A DNA stretch of 48,168 nucleotides from CAYRFQ01 sp964423615 (GCA_964423615.1 CAYRFQ010000051.1:1-48168); one strand, 5' to 3'. Counted from the stretch's first letter, positions 1-8,854 are shown. Numbers and translations are program-made. The notes: generated by a model from the letters alone, not told the origin.

Positions 1-181
1 GATTAGCAATGGGGCCGAATTCGGAAAGAGGGATTTTCACAGATTGGACAGCTACCTGTCTTCTCCACAGCCTTCTGGGTGGGTCGCCGGATCACCCAAA
101 CCGAAATTTTCTGTGCAATCACGAAACGTACATTCGATACTCCACCGGCAGGCATAGGCCGACTTTTTTTAATCACATCCC

Positions 182-207
182 AAAAAAGTGCTTACTTGAA
201 GTAAGCA
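182..207 (-). terminator. Rho-independent terminator of the RHS fragment
   Basis: Read on the minus strand, an 8-bp perfect stem (200-207 with 189-196, 3-nt loop) is followed after two bases by six T residues (182-187). It begins one base after the TAG stop of the RHS reading frame. Stem plus T-run is the classic intrinsic terminator layout, so any immunity gene further left would not be co-transcribed past this point unless read-through occurs. Confidence 0.8.
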
Positions 208-208
208 T

Positions 209-1480
209 CTACGGTTTAAATGTTATTCCAACCGTGTGCCTTCTGCCAGTATTGGTCGGCCAAGTCCAATTGTCCGCATGTAAGACTTCGGCGGCTAATT
301 CATGAATTTCTTTTTTCGAATTTCTGATCATATATTTCATCCTCGCTACAATACTTTTATCTTGAATTTTAGCGAATATTTGTTTGCTGTTGAGCTTTGC
401 AGCATCGGCATTCTTACAGTTAACATACAGATATTCATATTTTGTTGTTCCTCTTGCATATTTTTTTGGAGCATTAATATGTTTCAGCCATTTGTTGTAC
501 GTTTCTTTATTCGTAGATATCGTTCCATTCTTGGGAAGGTCTTTGCGATCTGTTGCAACATTAAAACCAAGCACTTTTTCTGCGTTAGAATACCTCACGA
601 CCCAATCTTTGTTTTTTGTATCCCATCTTGCGCTGAGGTCTGGCAGTTTTTTCACGAGGCCTCTCACGACAGTAGCTCGATCAAAAACGTAGACTGTTTG
701 CTTATCAACTTCTCCGGTTTTGAGAATCCCGATTGTCGTAACTTTTACAACTTGAATGAATTCACCACGAGGGGGAGTTTGATCTCTCTCAGCCGTAATG
801 TCCGTGTGAAAGGCAAATCCATATTTTTTATCCTTTAATAGATATGCAACCCAGCTGTTGAAGGTAACTGTGAAACCTCTCATGCCCGACGGATCCGTAT
901 TCATCACCGGCTGATTGTTGACATACCGATACAGATTCGAATCCCCTGCTTCGAACCCAATTGGATCTCGACTAATCCACCTTCCGAGCGCCGGATCATA
1001 ATATCTTGCCCGGTTGTACTGGAGTTTAGCCTCGGCATCCCACTCCCGTCCGGTCCACTTATATCGGTCTCCGAACGAAGCATTGCTCTCACTGGTGATG
1101 TTTCCAAACCCATCATAAACGATGGTGTTCTGGACCACACCACTATTGTCGATCATGTGCCGAACCGAACCGACGTGGTCGGTCAAATACCACGCCACCG
1201 TGTCGCTCGAATCAATTCGTCCTAACAACTGATCGATCTTGTCTCCACGGATGTATCTTGTCTGGAAGGTGTTACTGCCATCGAAGTCGGCCCACACATC
1301 CCAGTTCTCGTTGCCGACGAATCCACCACCAGGTTTCCAACCGTCGTAGGAATATCTCTCGACGACATCTTCCGGATCGACGAAGTCGGTATCGCCATTG
1401 TCGCTGACACTTCTCTCGATCCGGTTGCCGAAGACGTCATAGTCATAACAAAGTACACGCGAGCCGCGTGTACCTACGGA
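209..1480 (-). pseudogene. 5'-truncated RHS protein with variable C-terminal tip
   Basis: The frame is open from an upstream TGA (1481-1483) with no ATG; the first usable codon is a GTG at 1297. The translated part has the end of an RHS/YD-repeat shell (YDYDVFGNR near 1430-1450) and the RHS-associated core ending in the RYYDPALGRWISRDPIGF and DPSG motifs (about 884-1290). After DPSG the protein switches to an unrecognised 224-residue tip (209-883), visibly richer in A+T and lysine than its neighbours. In intact RHS proteins the core is autoproteolysed and the tip is a toxin or other cargo (family knowledge). Here the signal peptide and most of the shell are missing and the break coincides with short repeats at 1452-1507. 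I read it as an RHS tip remnant; the tip's activity is unknown. Confidence 0.75.
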
Positions 1481-1507
1481 TCAGCACCAAAACTGAGTAC
1501 ACGCGAG
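1452..1507. repeat. 12-bp direct repeat plus palindrome at the RHS break
   Basis: AGTACACGCGAG occurs at 1452-1463 and again at 1496-1507. The first copy is also the left arm of a palindrome, GTACACGCG (1453-1461) with CGCGTGTAC (1465-1473). The block sits exactly where RHS homology stops, consistent with a recombination scar; its origin is inferred. Confidence 0.7.
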
Positions 1508-1537
1508 TCTTGGGAATCAGGTATCGACGGCGTGCTT

Positions 1538-3805
1538 CTATTTCTTCATTCCTTTAATCCACATCCGCAAGACTTCCAGGCCTCGGGAGTCCACAAGCCG
1601 ACTGCCCACGGGGGGCATCTGGCGTGGTCCTCGGTGACTCGCTCGGAGAATCAATTCGGATCGATAGGGTTGCCCTGGCATGATCAGCGCACTGTTTGGT
1701 GGGCTGAGATGTCCCTGGTTTGGTGGGCGGTTCACCAGATTCATCCGCTTCAGAGGTTGATGGAAACGCATATCTCCACCCACTGTTACAATCCCTTTGC
1801 GTCGGTGGCACACGGCACAGTTGATGTCGAGCCAACCGCGAGCCAACGTTTCCCGATTTCCTTGAGGTAACTCGTGGGTATTCGAGACGTAATCGTCGGT
1901 GAGGTCTCGGTCGAGGTTTCCGAACTGCCAGTCGGGATATTTTTCCAGTTGATTCACTGGAGTCTTCACGTCTTCGGTGAACACTCCAAGGCGGTTGAAC
2001 ATCTCGATCTGGTTCTCTTTGTCTCCGTGATAACGAAGGGTTCGGTTCATTTGCCGTGTGGTTAGACCGAGCACATAATTGGCTGCCTTGTTGTGACAGG
2101 CTGTGCAGTCTTTGCGTGAAGGGAAGTAATACCTTTGGGTGAACATGCCTTTTTTGGTCTTTATCTGGATGGGCTTGCTCAAGGAACCATCTAACAGGTA
2201 GGCCTCGGTTTTATCATCGTTATAAACATATGTGTAACCGGTCCAACCTTGCGGTGAATGGACCCACAAACGGGTTTCCATGCGTTCAGGGTCTTTGAGG
2301 TTGACTCGATCGCGGTGGAGCCAAAATGTTTTGGCGAATACAGTCCCCACAGGAAATTGCCATTTATCGGTTTTGGAGAACTTCACCTGGCCCTTCTTGG
2401 GGAACGCGACATATCGGTCCTTGATGGCGTAGTCCGTCCAGAAGGGTAGATTTAATTCGTAGGGAATCACGCCAGTGGTAACCTTGTGGTCCTTGACGGA
2501 TGCAAACAGACCGGTTTCCGACAACTTGCGAGGGAACGTAGAGGCCACCTTTTTGAGATTGACCTTTCGTGGTTGCAAGCGGTAGAGATTTCCATCGAAA
2601 GCACAGAGGTACATATCGCCGTTTTGGTCGGCACCAAAGGCAGCGATTTGTAAGTTGGTCTCGGCCACTTGGCGGTTTTGTGTTACTCGCTTGCCGTCCC
2701 AACGGACGATGAAGACTTTGCCACTCAGGTAATCGCCGTAGAAATACGCGCCGTTATACTTCTTGAGTTTCCTGCCTCGGTACACCAAGCCTCCGGTGAT
2801 CGATTGGCCGTCTTGTCGGAAGTACTCGACGACAGGATCGATCAGGTCGTTGGGTTTGGCGGCCGCATTGGGCTCGAAGGAGTGAAACCCTTCTCGGATG
2901 TTCCAGCCATAATTGCCACCCTTGCGGATGACATTGACCTCTTCAAAACGGTTCTGACCAATGTCACCCATCCAAAGATCACCGGTGTCGCGATCAAAAG
3001 CCATACGCCAGGTATTCCGGATTCCATACGCCCAGATTTCTCCGCGAGCGTTCGGGCGTCCAACGAAGGGATTGTCCTTGGGGATGGCGTACTTTTTCCC
3101 CTTGTCCTGTCGGTCCACATCAATCCGGAGGATCGACCCCAGGAGAGTGCGCAAGTTTTGCCCATTGGCATGAGGGTCGTGCGCCGATCCGCCATCACCG
3201 AGCCCAATGTAGAGATGTCCATCGTGACCGAAGGCAATGCAGCCACCGTTATGATTCGAGAACGGTTGTTCAATCTTCATGATTCGTTCTTCGGATTGCG
3301 GATCGGCTTTGTTGGGATCGTTTTTCGAAACACGGAATCGTGAGATGATGGAGGCTCGTGGCCACGCCGAGTAGTAAACGAAGAACTCTCCGTTCTCTTG
3401 GAATTTGGGATGGAAGGCCAATCCCAACAAGCCTTCTTCGTTGCCGCGGCGCGAGACGATTTTACGAATATCCAGGAACGTTTTTGTCTTCTCGACGCCG
3501 TCGTGATTCTCAAAGACTTGAATGGTGCCTTGTTGTTCGGCCACGAACACGCGGTCTGTACCATCCGGAGTGTAGGTCAATTCGATAGGTCGTTTGAACT
3601 TGAGATTGGGAAACGCACGCTTCGCTTCCAACGGTAGTGGGTCGGGGGAACCCATCAACCGGCTTGTATCCACCGGAATGAACTTCGATGGAATCTTGTG
3701 AGCTTTCAGAGTTCGAGACGGAGTTCCTCCCGAGGGGATCGCCACGAAACCAAACAACAAACCAACTCCCAGCACTAACGTAAAGACACCAAACCATTTT
3801 CGCAT
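1538..3805 (-). CDS. PQQ-dependent sugar dehydrogenase fused to a diheme cytochrome c domain
   Basis: Secreted 755-residue fusion. I start it at the internal ATG (3805) because a GGAG lies 9 nt upstream and a hydrophobic signal peptide (MRKWFGVFTLVLGVGLLFGF) follows directly; the longer frame adds ten polar residues. Residues about 50-415 form a soluble glucose/sorbosone dehydrogenase propeller (EGLLGLAFHP, NHNGGCIAFGHDGHLYIGLGDGG, then GIRNTWRMAFD and GNYGWN), the family that oxidises sugars with PQQ. The C-terminal third carries two heme-binding CxxCH motifs, CTACH (about 567) and CAVCH (about 663), and an MPP near the end as possible axial ligand. The fusion suggests that electrons from sugar oxidation pass directly to hemes in the periplasm. 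It is divergent from the zinc-ribbon gene at 4091. The substrate is not predictable from sequence. Confidence 0.85.
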   Translation of the reverse strand: MRKWFGVFTLVLGVGLLFGFVAIPSGGTPSRTLKAHKIPSKFIPVDTSRLMGSPDPLPLEAKRAFPNLKFKRPIELTYTPDGTDRVFVAEQQGTIQVFENHDGVEKTKTFLDIRKIVSRRGNEEGLLGLAFHPKFQENGEFFVYYSAWPRASIISRFRVSKNDPNKADPQSEERIMKIEQPFSNHNGGCIAFGHDGHLYIGLGDGGSAHDPHANGQNLRTLLGSILRIDVDRQDKGKKYAIPKDNPFVGRPNARGEIWAYGIRNTWRMAFDRDTGDLWMGDIGQNRFEEVNVIRKGGNYGWNIREGFHSFEPNAAAKPNDLIDPVVEYFRQDGQSITGGLVYRGRKLKKYNGAYFYGDYLSGKVFIVRWDGKRVTQNRQVAETNLQIAAFGADQNGDMYLCAFDGNLYRLQPRKVNLKKVASTFPRKLSETGLFASVKDHKVTTGVIPYELNLPFWTDYAIKDRYVAFPKKGQVKFSKTDKWQFPVGTVFAKTFWLHRDRVNLKDPERMETRLWVHSPQGWTGYTYVYNDDKTEAYLLDGSLSKPIQIKTKKGMFTQRYYFPSRKDCTACHNKAANYVLGLTTRQMNRTLRYHGDKENQIEMFNRLGVFTEDVKTPVNQLEKYPDWQFGNLDRDLTDDYVSNTHELPQGNRETLARGWLDINCAVCHRRKGIVTVGGDMRFHQPLKRMNLVNRPPNQGHLSPPNSALIMPGQPYRSELILRASHRGPRQMPPVGSRLVDSRGLEVLRMWIKGMKK

Positions 3806-4090
3806 GAAGGGATTCTCCAAAGCGGCCCGAGGCATGAAAGAAAGATCAAGACTTATACTTCTGTGAGAGCAAGCCCTACTCTAAAACACCTCGAACACGC
3901 CGACAAGCATTCGCATGAGAATGTCGCTAACTGGAGCAGCTTGCTGATGTCTGGGTGTTTGCCTGGATAGTCCATTTGAGCGTAACGTGATATCTTATCT
4001 ATGCCCACGAGATTCGACTATTCGCAAGGACACGCCCACGATAACACACTCAGGATCCGACAACCGCTTTCCAAGGTTCAGGAGTTTCCA

Positions 4091-6625
4091 ATGGCGTCCG
4101 TCGTCGTCAAGTGCCCGATGTGTCAACAATCTCTCCGGATACAATCGGAGCACCAAGGCCGGCAAATCCGTTGTCCGAGTTGCCAACACGTTTTCGTCGC
4201 CCAGGCGGTTGCCGCCCCGCAACCGGCTCCGCCCCGGCAACCGGCTCCGCCCCGGCAACCGGCTCGGCCCCGGCAACCGGCTCGGCCCCGGCAACCGGCT
4301 CGGCCCCAGCAATCAGTTCCCGTCCCGCGACCGACTCCAGCCCGGCAACCAGCATCGCCTCGGGCTGTCCCCGCGGCCAAACCTCCGACTCCTCTCGTTG
4401 TCAATTGTCCGAAGTGTCCTGGACGATTCCAGGTATCGCCGGAACATCTCGGACGTCCGGTTCGGTGCCCGTCTTGTCGAGAGGTGTTGGTCCTCCCGAG
4501 GTCGAATCAAACGACGCCCGGTTCGACGCCTGCTCGTCCAGTTGCAACTCCGGTCAATCCGTCGACGGCTGTGGTCCAATCTCCCCAGACGGCTGCCGCG
4601 CCTTCTGGAAGTCACGGTTCGACTGCCACACCGAACCAACCATCCAAAACCCAAAGCAGTCCAACTCCCTCGCGGCGCCCGCCTCGTCGGAAAGGTTCGA
4701 GGCCTTCGACAAATCATTTGGGTCTGTGGCTTGGTGCTGCGGGAGGTATCCTCTCGGCGGCCCTTCTGGCGGTCAGTTTGTGGTTCTTGTATTCGCCCTG
4801 GTCGAGTTCCGGCGACAAATCGACCAAGGTCACCGAAGGGCCTAAGGAAAACTCGAAATCCCCAAGCAAGAACGACCCCGGAAAAAAGGACGAGCAGAAA
4901 AAAGACGATCGGAAATCTCCAGACAACGGTCAAGGTAAAGGCGGTCCGGCGAAAACGAAAAAAGACGATACCAAGAAAACTCAGCAAGGAGCCGAAGACA
5001 GTTGGCGCAGCGCCGAGGGACCGCCTGTTGTCCTGCAAATACAATCTCTGGACCGCGGGATGGATATCTTTCTTGCCTATTCGCGGGAAACCGGTCAGTT
5101 GAAAGAATCGCAAGCGTTGGTCCGACTCATGAAAGAAAAATCGGGGATTGTTCTGAAGAAGCCATTGGGGGCGTATCTCGACTTCGACCGCTCGGACAAT
5201 CCGTCTCCGGATCCGATAATGGGGTCGTTGCTCCCGATGGTTCCGGCAAAGGCGCCTGTGCTGCTCGTGCCGGTCGTAGACAAGGGACGGTTTCTGAAGT
5301 TTCTGGAGCAGACCCCTTGGAAAATCAACGCACCGAAGGACGGAGTCTACTCGGTCGACGTTCCTTTCCCACCTGGCAAAGTGTGTCTGCGGTTCGAGAA
5401 CGGTTACGTCTACATTGCTCCGGGAGAAAAGACACTCGCTGAAGATTCGGTGCTGCTGACCCCTGCCAACGTCTTCGACGATGGAATGAAGTCAATTGCG
5501 TCCGTCACACTCCATGTCGATCGGGTTCCCAAACAATTGCGGCAGACTGCTCTGGCCTTGCTCGAGAATCAGGCCCGAGGTTATGCGTCGCAGAACCCGC
5601 TGACTGGTGAGGCTCAACGCAAACTCCCGTCGTTGGTCGCCGATCACCTGGTCAACTTTTCGACACAGTTCCTCAAAGACGGCAGAGACGCCCGGTTCTC
5701 CGTCGACATGCCTAACGTCCGTGATGTCATGGACGCTGAATTGGTCATCCGGCCGCATCCTGATACTTCCTTCGCCAAAATTTTGACGGCCATGGATGCT
5801 GGACCGAGTTTGTTTGGTTCGTTCGTTGAGAAGAAGTCGGCTCTGACGACGGTAGTGAACCTTCAAGTCCCCCAAGACATTCGAAATATCTTACCTGACG
5901 TCATCGAGGAGACTTGGAAGCAAAACATCAAGAGTCCCAACGACAAGACCGAGGGGTCCGCGTACGAAGGGCTTTACAAGTCGATATTGCCGACCGTGCG
6001 GAGGGGACGGCTCGACCTGGGGGTCTTCGTGGTCTCTCCCATCCCGACGACGATGACTGTTTTGGCAGGAGTGAAGGGTGTCGAAGGAAAGACATTCGGC
6101 AAAGAAGTGGGGCTGGCCACGAAAGACCTGCCAGAGCACCTCCGTAAGTTGTGGAAGCTCAACGCGATAGACATTCCCGGTATGTACTTCCACAAAGTGG
6201 AGCCCGAACGAACTGGCCCGAAAGGCGGTCCACCGTCCCCCGGTGCGAACCCGTTTGGGCCTTACCCGACGTACCTCGGATTCAAAGACAATGGAGCGTT
6301 CCTGGGAGCTGGGATCAATGCGCTGAACGAGTTGCACAAGTTGAACGCCTTGTCGCCCAAAGCGGCTCCGTTGGCCTACGTTTCGGTCGACATCAGGAGC
6401 TTCGTGGAGATGACTTTCTCAAACCGCCGAGACAAGGACTTGGTCCGGCGGCTTTTCGCGATCAACCGTCCTGGCTACATTCGGGCTACGCTCTCGAGTG
6501 GGTCGGACTTACGTTTGAATACTGAGGTCGATTTTCGCTTCCTCCGGTTCTATCAAGAGTCTGAACGAGCAGGCGGGCCGAGTAGGCCTGGTCCCGGTCG
6601 GAAGAAGGAAGGGTTGCGGAAGTGA
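4091..6625 (+). CDS. Membrane protein with two N-terminal MJ0042-type zinc ribbons and a large extracytoplasmic domain
   Basis: 844 residues. The ATG at 4091 follows AGGAG by 6 nt and begins right at the first ribbon, so I prefer it to the longer frame from 4001. Two short zinc-finger modules of the MJ0042 type (CPMC..CPSC near residues 7-30, CPKC..CPSC near 107-130) flank a Pro/Arg/Gln-rich linker built from an 18-bp tandem repeat. A single membrane segment (LGLWLGAAGGILSAALLAVSL, about 215-240) follows, then a Lys/Asp/Pro-rich spacer and about 550 residues without a recognised domain. Such ribbon-plus-TM proteins are common and uncharacterised in planctomycetes. The ribbons are predicted cytoplasmic and the C-terminal domain outside. 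Function unknown. Confidence 0.75.
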   Translation: MASVVVKCPMCQQSLRIQSEHQGRQIRCPSCQHVFVAQAVAAPQPAPPRQPAPPRQPARPRQPARPRQPARPQQSVPVPRPTPARQPASPRAVPAAKPPTPLVVNCPKCPGRFQVSPEHLGRPVRCPSCREVLVLPRSNQTTPGSTPARPVATPVNPSTAVVQSPQTAAAPSGSHGSTATPNQPSKTQSSPTPSRRPPRRKGSRPSTNHLGLWLGAAGGILSAALLAVSLWFLYSPWSSSGDKSTKVTEGPKENSKSPSKNDPGKKDEQKKDDRKSPDNGQGKGGPAKTKKDDTKKTQQGAEDSWRSAEGPPVVLQIQSLDRGMDIFLAYSRETGQLKESQALVRLMKEKSGIVLKKPLGAYLDFDRSDNPSPDPIMGSLLPMVPAKAPVLLVPVVDKGRFLKFLEQTPWKINAPKDGVYSVDVPFPPGKVCLRFENGYVYIAPGEKTLAEDSVLLTPANVFDDGMKSIASVTLHVDRVPKQLRQTALALLENQARGYASQNPLTGEAQRKLPSLVADHLVNFSTQFLKDGRDARFSVDMPNVRDVMDAELVIRPHPDTSFAKILTAMDAGPSLFGSFVEKKSALTTVVNLQVPQDIRNILPDVIEETWKQNIKSPNDKTEGSAYEGLYKSILPTVRRGRLDLGVFVVSPIPTTMTVLAGVKGVEGKTFGKEVGLATKDLPEHLRKLWKLNAIDIPGMYFHKVEPERTGPKGGPPSPGANPFGPYPTYLGFKDNGAFLGAGINALNELHKLNALSPKAAPLAYVSVDIRSFVEMTFSNRRDKDLVRRLFAINRPGYIRATLSSGSDLRLNTEVDFRFLRFYQESERAGGPSRPGPGRKKEGLRK
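4220..4309 (+). repeat. Five in-frame 18-bp tandem repeats (P-A-x-P-R-Q)
   Basis: The unit CAACCGGCTCSGCCCCGG is repeated five times head to tail (4220-4237, 4238-4255, 4256-4273, 4274-4291, 4292-4309), the last with one change. It encodes QPAPPR/QPARPR hexapeptides between the two zinc ribbons of the surrounding gene. Copies are almost identical, so the array is recent or prone to slippage. Confidence 0.9.
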
Positions 6626-6641
6626 TGGTTGCGGAAGTGAT
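6612..6641 (+). repeat. 15-bp tandem duplication spanning a stop codon
   Basis: GGTTGCGGAAGTGAT occurs at 6612-6626 and 6627-6641, with a partial third copy starting at 6642. The first copy contains the TGA stop of the zinc-ribbon gene, so the stop is duplicated. It lies at the junction with the decayed WD40 gene on the other strand. Confidence 0.85.
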
Positions 6642-6644
6642 GGT

Positions 6645-7325
6645 TGTGCTCGGTTGGCTCTTGGGCAAGTGATGAGCTTCTGAGAGTGGCTTTTTCTTGC
6701 CCGGTCTTGACGTCCCAGAGTTTAATCCCTCCTAAGATGACGCGATCTGTTCTTGGATCAGAGATCCAACTTGCCGAGGTGAGAGTTTTTCCGTCGGGGC
6801 TGAAACTCATAGACAATACAGAGATTGTATGTCCTTTGTGTGTGGCCTTGGTCCATCTACGACATTGCCGCTCGTAAAAGCGCCAAGCCGCACAACGTCT
6901 GTTAATCGGACAGAAATGGTAGTCGTGCGAGTAATCCAGGGGTTTGAAAGGTTCCTTTCGATAGACGTTGGCTGCTTTTTGCAACTGAAAAAGGTGCATG
7001 GTGTGCCGAGCGAAATCTAGTTGCTTGAGGGCCTCCTTTGCTTTTTCGTTCGCTGTCGCAAGGGCACGAGCTTCCTCCTTCTTAGCCGTAAATTCTGCCG
7101 CCTTGGCCTTTTCTCTTTCCTGTTGTGCACGCCGTTCGCCCGGGACGGAAATCGCGACCTCGGCCTGGCTTCTCATACCCCAAATGCCAATCCCGGCCGC
7201 CGAACTAACACGCAAACCACGCACGCCAACGAAATCGCCAGAGCGGTATTCCGTTTGACCCATTTGACTAGTCTTTCGGCACTTCCTAATTGCTGGGCGG
7301 TGAGTGGTTCGTCGGCTTGCCAACG
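6645..7325 (-). pseudogene. Remnant of a Ser/Thr-kinase/WD40 gene (TM, coiled-coil and first WD repeat only)
   Basis: Two frames join into one recognisable protein. The first (7325 to about 7203) reads DEPLTAQQLGSAERLVKWVK then RNTALAISLACVVCVL, a juxtamembrane and TM segment; at about 7203 a one-base shift moves into the frame reading SSAAGIGIWGMRS, then an Ala/Glu/Lys coiled coil, then LDFARHTMHLFQLQKAANVY and one WD40 repeat (SFSPDGKTLTSAS...KLWDVKTG). This is the linker-to-propeller region of planctomycete kinase-WD40 fusions. The kinase domain is absent upstream and the other propeller blades downstream. A dispersed repeat copy and an IS110-like fragment abut its 5' edge. Not expected to make a functional protein. 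Confidence 0.8.
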
Positions 7326-7330
7326 CTACA

Positions 7331-7746
7331 GAGCGATTCACGCTTGTGTTAGGTACAGTTTTTCGTTTTCAAAGTCCTTCTCCCCGCTTGGAGAGTTTTC
7401 CGGTTTTGGATAAATGATTAGAAAAGCATCGAGATGGTCTTTGGAAACATCAATTCCATCGAAGTAGGAAATACCTGTGAGAAACTCTTTGGCCTTCGGA
7501 TTAACAACTCATCCTTGCCGATGTGGTCTACTTTGGTGACCTAGCGACTGTTCGAGTTAGACAACCCCAACACGGCAGCGATCCAAGCTCATCCACGGCC
7601 TCGGTGGGCCTGAGGGGTAACGGTCTAGCGCCACATGGGTTATCTTAACAAAGAAGGCGGCCCATCCTTCTGAAACATACAAGGGGTTCTTGGCCTGAGG
7701 ACCTCGAGGGACTGCCGACCGTACCCAAAACAAGCGTGAACCGCTC
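7331..7746. repeat. Inverted pair of a 29-bp dispersed repeat
   Basis: Positions 7331-7359 and the reverse complement of 7718-7746 match at 25 of 29 bases by eye (core TTCACGCTTGT, then GGTAC). The pair bounds a 416-bp stretch holding the IS110-like fragment. Part of the same motif (TGTACCYAACACAAGCG) recurs at 19316-19332, so it is a dispersed family. The far end of the interval has no gene I can support. Confidence 0.7.
7338..7508 (-). pseudogene. IS110-family transposase N-terminal fragment
   Basis: A 56-codon open stretch with no start codon reads YFDGIDVSKDHLDAFL followed by FENEKL. GIDVSKxxLD is the hallmark first acidic motif of the IS110/IS1111 DEDD transposases, normally at the extreme N-terminus of a protein of more than 300 residues. 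Everything after this motif is lost: the frame stops at TGA (7338-7340), where the kinase/WD40 remnant begins. Not a functional transposase. Confidence 0.6.
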
Positions 7747-7857
7747 TACGTTGGATATTATTGAGGATACTTGGTTGTGAATCCTTGGAATGGATGTGAC
7801 TCCGTTCCTCTTTACTCCATCTTTTGGCAAGGCAACGATTCAACAAGGAGACATTAG

Positions 7858-8757
7858 ATGTCCAAACTCTGGAAGACCGTTTTCTTTGCTCTCTTCATCG
7901 GCATCGGTTTGGTTATTACCGCAGGCGCGACGAGAGCACAAGAAGCCCCAAAGACCAAGACCGTCATCTACACAAAGACACCACAAGCGAAACTGAAGAT
8001 GGTGATCACTTTCCCCCCGGATTGGAAAACGGGAGACAAGCGGTCTGCCGTCGTGTTCTTCTTCGGCGGCGGTTGGAGAGCTGGCAACGTGAAGCAGTTT
8101 GCATTCCAGGCGAAGTACCTTGCGGAGCGTGGGATGGTCACCGCGTTGGCTGATTACCGAGTGAAGAGCCGACACAAAACCTCGCCCGACAAGTGTGTCG
8201 AAGACGGCAAAAGCGCGGTTCGTTATCTCTGCGAGAACGCCAAGAAACTCGGCATCGATCCAAATCGAATCGTCGCGAGCGGTGGGTCAGCTGGTGGGCA
8301 CGTGGCCGCGGCAACCGCAAGTACGCCCAATGTACAACCTCAAGACAATGACGACGAGTTGACGGTTCGACCAAACTTGTTGGTTTTGTTCAACCCAGCA
8401 CTGCACATCACGAACGAAAAGATCGTTGAACGACTTGGTAAGAAACTCGCCACGGATATCTGTCCGTGCAAACACCTGAATAAGAGCGTCCCTCCTGCGA
8501 TCATTTTTTTCGGGACGAACGATTGGTTGTTGGACGGCGCCAAGATTTATGTCGAGAAAGCCAAGAAGGTCGGCGTGAAGGCTTCGATCTATATCGCGAA
8601 GGACCAAAAGCACGGCTTCTTTAATCGGTCTCCGTGGCGTGAAGCTACGCTGTATGAAATGGATCGATTTCTGGTCAAGCACGGTTACCTGGAGGGTGAG
8701 CCGAAGGTCATGCCCAAGGGTGATGCCAGGATGAAGTTGTTGGTTGAGAGTAAGTAG
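7858..8757 (+). CDS. Secreted alpha/beta hydrolase (acetylxylan-esterase/lipase-like)
   Basis: 299 residues, with AAGGAG upstream of the ATG at suitable spacing. A signal peptide (MSKLWKTVFFALFIGIGLVI... TRAQ) is followed by an alpha/beta-hydrolase domain with an oxyanion-type FFFGGGW loop, the nucleophile elbow ASGGSAGGH (GxSxG), an acidic segment GTNDWLLDG, and a C-terminal DQKHGFF that supplies the catalytic His. The order Ser-Asp-His and overall length fit the BD-FAE/acetyl-esterase type that removes acetyl groups from polysaccharides. It converges with the SASA esterase at 8926; two secreted esterases together suggest polysaccharide deacetylation, but the substrate is an inference. Confidence 0.8.
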   Translation: MSKLWKTVFFALFIGIGLVITAGATRAQEAPKTKTVIYTKTPQAKLKMVITFPPDWKTGDKRSAVVFFFGGGWRAGNVKQFAFQAKYLAERGMVTALADYRVKSRHKTSPDKCVEDGKSAVRYLCENAKKLGIDPNRIVASGGSAGGHVAAATASTPNVQPQDNDDELTVRPNLLVLFNPALHITNEKIVERLGKKLATDICPCKHLNKSVPPAIIFFGTNDWLLDGAKIYVEKAKKVGVKASIYIAKDQKHGFFNRSPWREATLYEMDRFLVKHGYLEGEPKVMPKGDARMKLLVESK

Positions 8758-8832
8758 CTCGGTGGACCTGTAGAAGGAATATGCTTTTTGTGAGGGCAGA
8801 ACGATAAATATTCGGGGTGTTTCGATAACTCC

Positions 8833-8854
8833 GCCACGGGCGTGAACCCGTGGC
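8833..8854. terminator. Hairpin between convergent genes
   Basis: GCCACGGG and CCCGTGGC form an 8-bp perfect stem with a 6-nt loop between the convergent hydrolase and SASA genes. No T-run follows on either side, so it may be a factor-assisted bidirectional terminator or a REP-like palindrome. Confidence 0.5.

Noticed and set aside
9..305. Plus-strand 98-residue frame at the window start
   Set aside because: It crosses the RHS terminator and the 3' end of the RHS fragment, has no ribosome-binding site and no recognisable motif.
3995..5113. Long Arg/Gly/Pro-rich frames on both strands over the repeat array
   Set aside because: They are shadows of the 18-bp repeat and of the zinc-ribbon gene, which has a ribosome-binding site, zinc motifs and a TM helix.
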